In this document: in pieces, positions 6,690 through 11,933 of the stretch | Position numbering within the stretch: position 1 is the stretch's first letter | Layout of the letters: the number at the start of each line of letters is the position of its first letter | NCBI GenBank assembly: GCA_026398575.1 | Contig: JAPLSP010000101.1 | Location: forward strand, 1-11,933 | Length of the DNA: 11,933 nt | Origin: Candidatus Sumerlaeota bacterium | GTDB lineage: Bacteria > Sumerlaeota > Sumerlaeia > JADFCT01 | Direction: 5' to 3' | The notes under the pieces: generated by a model | Databases searched by the model: none | What the model was told of the DNA's origin: nothing | Seen by the model: the letters and a program-made list of their open reading frames with translations, nothing else | Program-made: the position numbers and the translations under genes

Positions 6690-7460
6690 CTATTTCTTGA
6701 AGTAGTCATCATCCCAGATTTTTTGAATCCGGCTTTTCGTCTCGGGGCGCGAGCGCTTTCGCGCCAGCCCAAGGCGTCCCAACAGGGAGCGGATGCGCCA
6801 GCGCCAAAGGTCGGTCCAGCCCCAGTCCATGCGCCAGTTCAGTTTGACGAACAAATACCCAACCGCTGCTCCGGCCACGTGCGCGTAATTCGCCGTCGAA
6901 CCGGAGGTCGGCCCCAGCATGAACAGAATGTCCAACGCCACCAATCCCCAGATCAGATAACCCAGCTTGATGGGGAACATTCCCCAGAACAAAACCATCA
7001 AATCGAAGTAATAAATCGCCGCGACCACCGCGACCGCCATGATCGCCCCCGAGGCGCCCACCATCATCGTCATCGGCGCGCGCCATATAAAAAGCGCCAC
7101 ATGACACACTCCTCCCACCACCGCCGCCAGGAAATAGAGCCGCAAGAAACTCGAAGTTCCGATTCGCCGCTCGACCATGTTTCCCAGAAATCCCAGCAAC
7201 AGCATGTTGAACAACAGATGCATGGGATTGGCGTGAAAAAACGAATAGGTTGCCAGCTGCCAGACCATTCCATGGCGGATCATATCCGGACAGCAATAAA
7301 ACCAGGGAAATAACCACGTCGCAATGCCCGGCGCCAGTCCGTATCCCAGCCAATCAGCCAGAAAGAGAACGACGTTTGCCACCATTATCCACCGTACCGC
7401 CGGCGTCAGATAGGCGCGAAGGAAGTACTGAATTTCCTGAATGGGATTCCGTCTGGACAT
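6690..7460 (-). CDS. Rhomboid-family intramembrane serine protease
   Basis: A 256-residue inner-membrane protein that should cleave transmembrane segments of other proteins. The catalytic serine is S137 in VGASGAIM and the catalytic histidine is H194 in YAHVAGAAVG. H76, H81 and N85 in SFFHANPMHLLFNMLLL form the conserved oxyanion and gating region, and E98-R99 is the usual L1-loop motif. About six hydrophobic segments are seen, near 24-41, 79-96, 105-125, 131-151, 154-182 and 190-207. The C-terminal tail (208-256) is basic, then acidic (IWDDDYF). No Shine-Dalgarno precedes the ATG, because a heptamer array ends 3 bases before it; a later start at M26 is possible but would remove the usual N-terminal lead-in. 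It heads the rhomboid, AAA-nuclease, ABC ATPase run. Confidence 0.92.
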   Translation of the reverse strand: MSRRNPIQEIQYFLRAYLTPAVRWIMVANVVLFLADWLGYGLAPGIATWLFPWFYCCPDMIRHGMVWQLATYSFFHANPMHLLFNMLLLGFLGNMVERRIGTSSFLRLYFLAAVVGGVCHVALFIWRAPMTMMVGASGAIMAVAVVAAIYYFDLMVLFWGMFPIKLGYLIWGLVALDILFMLGPTSGSTANYAHVAGAAVGYLFVKLNWRMDWGWTDLWRWRIRSLLGRLGLARKRSRPETKSRIQKIWDDDYFKK

Positions 7461-7463
7461 TGG

Positions 7464-7575
7464 GATTCGGTTTTCGGTTTTCGGTTTTCAGTTTTCAGTT
7501 TTCGGTTTTCGGTTTTCGGTTTTCGGGATTCGGGAGTCGGGAGTCGGGATTTGGTTATTGGTTTTTGGTTTTTAG
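7464..7575. repeat. Array of sixteen consecutive 7-bp repeats (TTTTCGG type)
   Basis: The 112 bases divide without remainder into 16 heptamers. TTTTCGG occurs at 7471, 7478, 7499, 7506, 7513 and 7520. TTTTCAG occurs at 7485 and 7492. GATTCGG occurs at 7464 and 7527. GAGTCGG occurs at 7534 and 7541. GATTTGG, TTATTGG, TTTTTGG and TTTTTAG follow at 7548-7575. The array fills the gap between the deacetylase stop and the rhomboid start, ending 3 bases before the rhomboid ATG. On the minus strand the unit is CCGAAAA, and the main unit has no stop codon in any frame. Slippage would change the spacing or sequence just upstream of the rhomboid operon. Confidence 0.95.
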
Positions 7576-7578
7576 ATT

Positions 7579-8643
7579 TTAACGGGGGGAAATCTTGATG
7601 ACGGTTTTTCCGGGCGTTGCATGATAAACAACCATTGTCTTTGAATCGCGCTTCTCTATTTTGGCTGGCAATTCGTTTCCGTCCCGCGTCACTTTCACGC
7701 CGCGCCCGGCCCATTTGTCCGGAATCGCCGTCATCAGCGTGAGCGGATAATTGAGGAGCTTGGAATCGCCGTCCATCTCCAGCGTCACGCTGATCGCGGC
7801 ATCCGTCGCATCCGTTTTGATCTTGGCCTTGTCCCGCTCCAGGAGATACCGCGCCACGTCGCCTTGCGGCGCGATCCAGATGTCCGCGAGTTTGCCCGAG
7901 ACCAGTTCCTCGCAATGCTTGCGCAACGTCTCCGGCGCCAGCGACATCATCGTCTCTTTGTCTCCGAGCGTGTCCGAGAGGTTGTGATACATCTCGACGC
8001 CCCAGCCGCCCTTGGCCGCCACTTTCTTGACGTAACCGCGCAGGGCTTTGAGCCGCGCCTCGCCCGTGAAAGGCTCTGTGCCCGGCAATTCGTTGATGCG
8101 CAAGACGATGGGGTCCGCGCCTTCGATTCCGTTGACGCCCCAGAGCATCATGCGCGCGCTGAGATAATTCTTGCGGACGAGCCCGCGCACCTTGTCCGCC
8201 TGCGGCCCTGGCCGTCCTGGCTCGCCATGCGGATACGTGAATGAAACGCAGGGGACGCCGGTAAATTGCTCGATGTACTGCTTGGATCCGACGATCTCTT
8301 TTTCCAGATTTTTTTCATCCTCGACTTTGGTCAGATTCGGATGTGTCGCCGTATGGCTGCCAATCTCGTGCCCCTTGGCCATGATCTCCTTGAACAGGTC
8401 CTTCTTGGTCCCTCCCATGTCGCCCGTGATCATATTGAAAGTGCCGCGAATCTTGAATTCGCTGAGAATATCGGAGGCCTGCTTGCGGTTGGCGTTGTTA
8501 TCGTCGAAAGTGATCGTAAGCGCGCAGGCTTTGTTATCTTCCCAGCGCGCAATGGTGGTTTGTGCATCGGCGCCGGCGCGCGCGTTCAAAGAGAGCAGGC
8601 TACTCAAGACTAATGCTGCCAATAGCGTGAAACGGCGAATCAT
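7579..8643 (-). CDS. Secreted NodB-type polysaccharide deacetylase
   Basis: A 354-residue protein. Residues 1-23 form a Sec signal peptide: RR, a hydrophobic core LLAALVLSSLLSL, and a cleavage region around ARAGA. The NodB homology domain (about 40-265) shows motif 1 TFDD (D47 base, D48 metal ligand), motif 2 SHTATH (H97 and H101 as metal ligands), motif 3 FTYPHG (135-140), and a late histidine in EMYHN (H220). The family removes N- or O-acetyl groups from peptidoglycan, chitin-like or other exported polysaccharides in a metal-dependent way. Residues about 280-354 form a separate beta-rich C-terminal domain, perhaps carbohydrate-binding. AAGGAG lies 5 bases before the ATG. The gene diverges from kdsA over a 173-base gap. 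Substrate cannot be assigned; the metal-binding triad is intact. Confidence 0.88.
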   Translation of the reverse strand: MIRRFTLLAALVLSSLLSLNARAGADAQTTIARWEDNKACALTITFDDNNANRKQASDILSEFKIRGTFNMITGDMGGTKKDLFKEIMAKGHEIGSHTATHPNLTKVEDEKNLEKEIVGSKQYIEQFTGVPCVSFTYPHGEPGRPGPQADKVRGLVRKNYLSARMMLWGVNGIEGADPIVLRINELPGTEPFTGEARLKALRGYVKKVAAKGGWGVEMYHNLSDTLGDKETMMSLAPETLRKHCEELVSGKLADIWIAPQGDVARYLLERDKAKIKTDATDAAISVTLEMDGDSKLLNYPLTLMTAIPDKWAGRGVKVTRDGNELPAKIEKRDSKTMVVYHATPGKTVIKISPR

Positions 8644-8678
8644 TGCGTCTCCTTCATTGTTTTGCCAGACATTATTTC

Positions 8679-8693
8679 GGCGCCCAATGCGCC
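8679..8693. promoter_or_regulatory. Short dyad in the divergent deacetylase/kdsA gap
   Basis: GGCGC (8679-8683) and GCGCC (8689-8693) flank CCAAT, about 36 bases upstream of the deacetylase start. It could be an operator or a leader hairpin. The rest of the 173-base gap (8644-8816) holds the deacetylase Shine-Dalgarno and weak promoter-like strings. Confidence 0.25.
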
Positions 8694-8753
8694 ACTCGCG
8701 AAATTCTATCTTTACGTGCGGCGCCGGGGAAAGGAAATATTCCGCGATTCCGA

Positions 8754-8783
8754 TTGATTGGCGGGCGATAGGATTAGAATAAT
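8754..8783 (+). promoter_or_regulatory. Weak candidate promoter for kdsA
   Basis: TTGATT (8754-8759) is followed after 18 bases by AATAAT (8778-8783), or after 15 bases by TAGAAT (8775-8780). Either would start transcription about 25 bases before the kdsA ATG. Neither pairing is optimal. Confidence 0.3.
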
Positions 8784-8816
8784 GCTCTCTTATCTTGAAC
8801 GGAGAAGCGCTGCGAT

Positions 8817-9674
8817 ATGAATGAATCTGAATTCCACAATCTCGACCTTGGCGCCTTCCAAGTCGGCCGCAACCAGCCCCTCGCGCTCATCGCCGGATGC
8901 TGCGCCATTGAATCGCGCGAGCGCACGATGATGATTTGCGAACGCCTCGTGGAAATCACCGCGTCGCTCGAGATGCCGTTCGTCTTCAAGGCCTCGTATG
9001 ATAAAGCCAACCGCAACTCGATTGGCTCTTATCGCGGACCGGGGATGAAAGAGGGATTGGAGATTCTGGCGCAGGTCAAGCGCGCGTTTGGCGTTCCCAT
9101 CCTGGCCGATGTGCATGAAACCGGCCAGGTGGCGGATGCCGCCGCCGTCGCCGACATCCTGCAAATCCCCGCCTTTCTTTGCCGGCAGACGGATTTGACG
9201 CTGGCAGTGGCGCAATCCGGAAAAGCGGTTAACGTGAAGAAAGGGCAATTCCTTGCGCCGCAGGACGTCCGGAATATCATCGGCAAGATTGAATCAACCG
9301 GCTGCCGCCGGATTCTTCTGACCGAACGGGGCGTGTCGTTCGGCTATCATCAGCTGGTGGTTGACATGGCGGCGCTGCCGATCATGCGCGCGACGGGGTA
9401 TCCCGTTGTCTTCGACGCCACGCACGCCGTCCAGACTCCGGCGGGACAAGGCGGCTCGTCGGGCGGCGCCCGCGCGATGATCCCGTTTCTGGCGCGCGCG
9501 GCGTGCGCGGCGGGGGTGGACGCCTTGTTCATGGAAGTCCATGACGATCCTGAACATGCTTTGTGCGACGGCCCCAACAGCCTGCCACTGGGCGTTGTCC
9601 GCGATTTGCTGCGCTCGTGCCAGGATATTGACCGTCTGGTCGCCGAAGAAATGCGGGAGATTCTGCAATTCTAG
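8817..9674 (+). CDS. kdsA: 3-deoxy-D-manno-octulosonate 8-phosphate synthase
   Basis: A 285-residue cytoplasmic enzyme that condenses phosphoenolpyruvate with arabinose 5-phosphate to Kdo-8-phosphate, the committed step to the Kdo of lipopolysaccharide inner core. The whole length matches the family: IAGCCAIES (26-33), FKASYDKANRNS, SYRGPGM, ADVHE, FLCRQTDL, NVKKGQFLAP, TERGVSFGY, FDATHAVQ and the C-terminal HDDPEHALCDGPNSLPL. A cysteine (C29) occupies the position that is Cys in metal-dependent enzymes such as that of Aquifex and Asn in the E. coli metal-independent type. With H203, E240 and D251 it completes a metal site, so this should be the metal-dependent class. The preceding proline is replaced by C28, giving an unusual CC pair. 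GGAGAAG (8801-8807) supports the start. No clear terminator follows. Confidence 0.96.
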   Translation: MNESEFHNLDLGAFQVGRNQPLALIAGCCAIESRERTMMICERLVEITASLEMPFVFKASYDKANRNSIGSYRGPGMKEGLEILAQVKRAFGVPILADVHETGQVADAAAVADILQIPAFLCRQTDLTLAVAQSGKAVNVKKGQFLAPQDVRNIIGKIESTGCRRILLTERGVSFGYHQLVVDMAALPIMRATGYPVVFDATHAVQTPAGQGGSSGGARAMIPFLARAACAAGVDALFMEVHDDPEHALCDGPNSLPLGVVRDLLRSCQDIDRLVAEEMREILQF

Positions 9675-9721
9675 CGGTTTAATTTTTCGCGCGTTTTTCG
9701 CTAATCTCCCGCAAAGCGCAG

Positions 9722-9750
9722 TTGCGCCGGTCCTTCGGTTTGCTTATAAT
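9722..9750 (+). promoter_or_regulatory. Sigma-70 type promoter for the oxidoreductase/kinase pair
   Basis: TTGCGC (9722-9727) and a perfect TATAAT (9745-9750) are separated by 17 bases. Transcription would start near 9757, about 35 bases before the oxidoreductase ATG. The leader includes AAGGGAG (9777-9783) as ribosome binding site. Confidence 0.7.
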
Positions 9751-9791
9751 ATACTTGTCAGAGGTAATCTTTTGCCAAGGGAGACGGGTCC

Positions 9792-10826
9792 ATGCCGGCA
9801 AAAATCGAAGGGAAGATACGGGTAGCGATCATCGGGACCGGCGGCATCTCCGCCGCCCATGCCCGCGGCATTCTGGCTTATAAAGACCGGATCGAATGCG
9901 TGGCGTTGTGCGACATCTCCGAGGCCAATCTCAAGACGCGCAGCGAACAGCTGGGCGGCGTCAAGGCCGGCTTCAGCGACTGGAATGAAATGCTGAAGGA
10001 AATGGGTTCCGGGTTGGACGCGGTCATCATCTGCCTGCCGCATCATTTGCACGCGGCGGCGATTATGGACGCGGCGGCGGCGGGCAAGCATATCCTGTGC
10101 GAAAAGCCCATGTGCATTACGCTGGAGGAGGCAGATCGTATCTTGGAGGCGGTGCGGCGATCGGGCATTACGTATATGTCGGCCCACAACCAGCTGTTCA
10201 TGGCCTCGGTGCAGGAAGCGCGCAATCTGATTGACCAGGGAGAAATCGGCGCGGTCCATTGGATTCGCTCGCAGGATTGCTTTCTGGCCGGCGGCGGCAA
10301 GTCCGATCCTTTCAAAGGCAGTTGGCGCGCCAGTCTCAAAACGCAGGGCGGCGGCGAACTGATTGACACCGGCTATCACCCGACGTATCGCCTGCTCTAT
10401 CTGGCCAAGGCGAATATCCTCGGGGTGCGCGGCAGCATGGGACGTTACGCGCAGCATATCGAGGGCGAAGACACCGCCAGCGTGCAAGTGCGATTCGATA
10501 ACGGCGTGATCGGCGAGATTTTCACCTCCTGGGCCATGCCGTTGCCTTACGGCACGCAACACATCCGCGTAATCGGGTCGAAGGGGCAAATTTTCGGAAC
10601 GGGCAACGATTTATATATTTTGCGCGCTGACGGCGACACGCCCGAAAAGCGCGCCCTGCCCAACGTCGAGACCTTCACCGAGCAAATCCGCCATTTCATA
10701 GACTGTCTGGCCTATGGGCGGCGTCCCATTCACGGCCCGGAAGAGGGCAAGATCGTTCTGGAAGTGATCCTGAAGGCCATGTGCGATGCTGATGGCTGGC
10801 AGAAATATGCGCAAAAAAAAGTCTGA
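9792..10826 (+). CDS. Gfo/Idh/MocA-family NAD(P)-dependent oxidoreductase
   Basis: A 344-residue cytoplasmic dehydrogenase. The N-terminal Rossmann fold (about 9-128) has VAIIGTGGIS (11-20) for the dinucleotide, D41 at the end of the second strand (suggesting NAD preference), and the family hallmark CEKPM (103-107), in which K105 is the usual catalytic lysine. The C-terminal alpha/beta domain carries GGGELIDTGYHPTYRLLY, with D192 and H196 as the active-site pair. Members oxidise or epimerise sugars, inositols and related polyols; the substrate is not readable. AAGGGAG lies 8 bases before the ATG. The gene begins its own transcription unit behind a good promoter and is followed after 11 bases by a sensor kinase, so the two are likely an operon. 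Confidence 0.94.
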   Translation: MPAKIEGKIRVAIIGTGGISAAHARGILAYKDRIECVALCDISEANLKTRSEQLGGVKAGFSDWNEMLKEMGSGLDAVIICLPHHLHAAAIMDAAAAGKHILCEKPMCITLEEADRILEAVRRSGITYMSAHNQLFMASVQEARNLIDQGEIGAVHWIRSQDCFLAGGGKSDPFKGSWRASLKTQGGGELIDTGYHPTYRLLYLAKANILGVRGSMGRYAQHIEGEDTASVQVRFDNGVIGEIFTSWAMPLPYGTQHIRVIGSKGQIFGTGNDLYILRADGDTPEKRALPNVETFTEQIRHFIDCLAYGRRPIHGPEEGKIVLEVILKAMCDADGWQKYAQKKV

Positions 10827-10837
10827 GTGAATGTTCC

Positions 10838-11933
10838 ATGAACAAGCTATCTTTCAGCGAACTGATTGACATCGAGCAGGTCAGGCGTCTGATGACCGCA
10901 TACTATCAGGTCACGAAGATGCCTTTAGGGATCGTGGACGGAATACAAGCATCCTCTGTTGTCGCGGGGTGGCCGGACTTTTGCGCGAAGTATCATCATG
11001 CCTATCCCATTGCGGGCGAATGCTGCCGTTCATGCGAAAGCGGCGCGAACGCCGGCACTGCCGAGGCGCCGCTTCTCCCCGAAAAATGCCCGGAAGGCTT
11101 GCGGACCGCCGCTCTGCCGATTCGAATCGAAAACGAGACGCTGGCAACGTTGCTGGTGGGGCCGTTCCTTTATGAGGATGATCCCGTGGATCTCGAGGCT
11201 TACCGCTCGCAAGCCGGCCAAAACGGCTTCAACGCGGAAGATTATCTCAAAGCCTTGCGCAACGTTCCCGTCTTTTCGCGCCCGCAGGCCCAGGCCATTC
11301 TGGATTACGGCGCCGCCCTTGCCGGATTATTGGCGCAGATGGGCTTGAATCAGGCGCGCTTGCGCCGTGAGATGCAGGAACACAAAGAGACCGCGCGCCA
11401 GCTGCTCGAATCGCAGCGGATGATGGAACTGGTCCTGGACGCCATTCCCGTGCGCGTCTTTTGGAAAAACCTCAATCTGACTTATCTCGGCTGCAATCGC
11501 CGGTTTGCCCTGGACGCCGGCCTGAACTCGCCCCAGCAAATCATCGGCAAGAACGATTTCGAGCTGGTCTGGGCCGAACTGGCTGAAAGGTACCGCGCCG
11601 ACGACCAATTGGTGATCGAATCGGGCGTTTCCAAATTCAACTATGAAGAGCCGGAAACCACGCCCGAGGGAAATACCATCTGGCTGCGAACCAGCAAGAT
11701 ACCCTTGTGGAACATGCAGGGCAATATCATTGGCGTGCTGGGAATCTACGAGGACATCACGGAGCACAAGCGCGAGCAGGAGGAACGCCGCAAGCTGGAG
11801 ACGCAGGTTCAAAATGCGCAGAAACTCGAAAGCCTGGGCGTCCTTGCCGGCGGGATCGCGCACGATTTCAACAACCTGCTGATGGCGATCCTGGGCAATA
11901 CGGATCTGGCCCTGGCGGATCTGTCTCCCGTTT
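10838..11933 (+). CDS. PocR-PAS sensor histidine kinase, 3' end beyond the window
   Basis: The frame is open from ATG 10838 to the window end (365 residues seen). Residues about 8-170 match a PocR ligand-sensing domain: LPLGIVDG-like text (MPLGIVDG, 28-35), WPDFCAKYH, cysteines C62, C63, C66 and C84, CPEGL, and PIRIENETLATLLVGPF. Residues about 196-309 are a PAS domain (LVLDAIPVRVFWKN to YEDITEHKR). A short coiled coil (about 311-333) leads to the HisKA box LGVLAGGIAHDFNNLL, with phospho-acceptor H342. There is no signal peptide or membrane helix, so it is a cytoplasmic sensor. The HDFNN style of H-box is common in hybrid kinases with a receiver domain, but that part is outside the window. 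PocR domains sense small metabolites (1,2-propanediol in the founding case). The Shine-Dalgarno is weak (GAGTGA, 10825-10830). The ATG at 10831 in another frame soon stops. Confidence 0.9.
   Translation, partial: MNKLSFSELIDIEQVRRLMTAYYQVTKMPLGIVDGIQASSVVAGWPDFCAKYHHAYPIAGECCRSCESGANAGTAEAPLLPEKCPEGLRTAALPIRIENETLATLLVGPFLYEDDPVDLEAYRSQAGQNGFNAEDYLKALRNVPVFSRPQAQAILDYGAALAGLLAQMGLNQARLRREMQEHKETARQLLESQRMMELVLDAIPVRVFWKNLNLTYLGCNRRFALDAGLNSPQQIIGKNDFELVWAELAERYRADDQLVIESGVSKFNYEEPETTPEGNTIWLRTSKIPLWNMQGNIIGVLGIYEDITEHKREQEERRKLETQVQNAQKLESLGVLAGGIAHDFNNLLMAILGNTDLALADLSPV

Noticed and set aside
6677..6772. An N-terminal extension of the AAA ATPase by 32 residues
   Set aside because: It overlaps the rhomboid 3' end; the ATG at 6676 has a strong ribosome binding site and matches the family N-terminus.
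7406..7915. A minus-strand frame with repeated KPKTENRK-type text through the heptamer array
   Set aside because: The repetitive protein is just the heptamer read in one frame, and the rest is an out-of-frame shadow of the deacetylase.
9675..9721. A terminator after kdsA
   Set aside because: T-runs are present but no stem of useful length precedes them.
9744..10589. A 281-codon minus-strand frame opposite the oxidoreductase
   Set aside because: The plus strand encodes clear Gfo/Idh/MocA motifs with a ribosome binding site and promoter; the reverse is His/Arg-rich shadow.

Overview
The window reads as a bacterial chromosome segment, moderately GC-rich by eye and densely coded. A Kdo-8-phosphate synthase gene implies a Gram-negative, LPS-type envelope. 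A textbook sigma-28 promoter implies a flagellar regulon. I cannot name the species. The mix of genes and dispersed palindromic repeats would suit an uncultivated or deep-branching Gram-negative phylum (PVC or Sumerlaeota-like), but that is only an impression.

Left part (1-2250, plus strand): a nested dyad at the edge, a HAD-IB type phosphatase, a small two-helix membrane protein, and a TPR protein overlapping it by 4 bp. The TPR protein ends in what looks like a dead zincin metallopeptidase domain. A 290-bp composite palindrome (2269-2561) follows and supplies a terminator-like hairpin on each strand between convergent genes.

Middle part (2572-8643, all minus strand). From right to left it holds a secreted NodB-type polysaccharide deacetylase, sixteen consecutive 7-bp repeats, a rhomboid protease, an AAA ATPase fused to a PD-(D/E)XK nuclease-like domain, and a lone OppD/DppD-type ABC ATPase. 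The last three are tightly spaced and probably co-transcribed. Next come an inverted repeat and a separately promoted EF-hand calcium-binding protein. Directly upstream of that gene is a perfect TAAA-N15-GCCGATAA sigma-28 promoter, which ties this protein without a signal peptide to motility.

Right part (8817-11933, plus strand): kdsA, divergent from the deacetylase, then a strong sigma-70 type promoter driving a Gfo/Idh/MocA oxidoreductase. Eleven bases further on begins a PocR-PAS-histidine kinase, cut by the window end. The pair looks like a metabolite-sensing and sugar-oxidation unit.

The best leads are the sigma-28-controlled EF-hand protein, the rhomboid/AAA-nuclease/ABC cluster preceded by a heptamer array, the degenerate peptidase, and the composite palindrome. 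No tRNA, rRNA, CRISPR array or transposase gene was seen.
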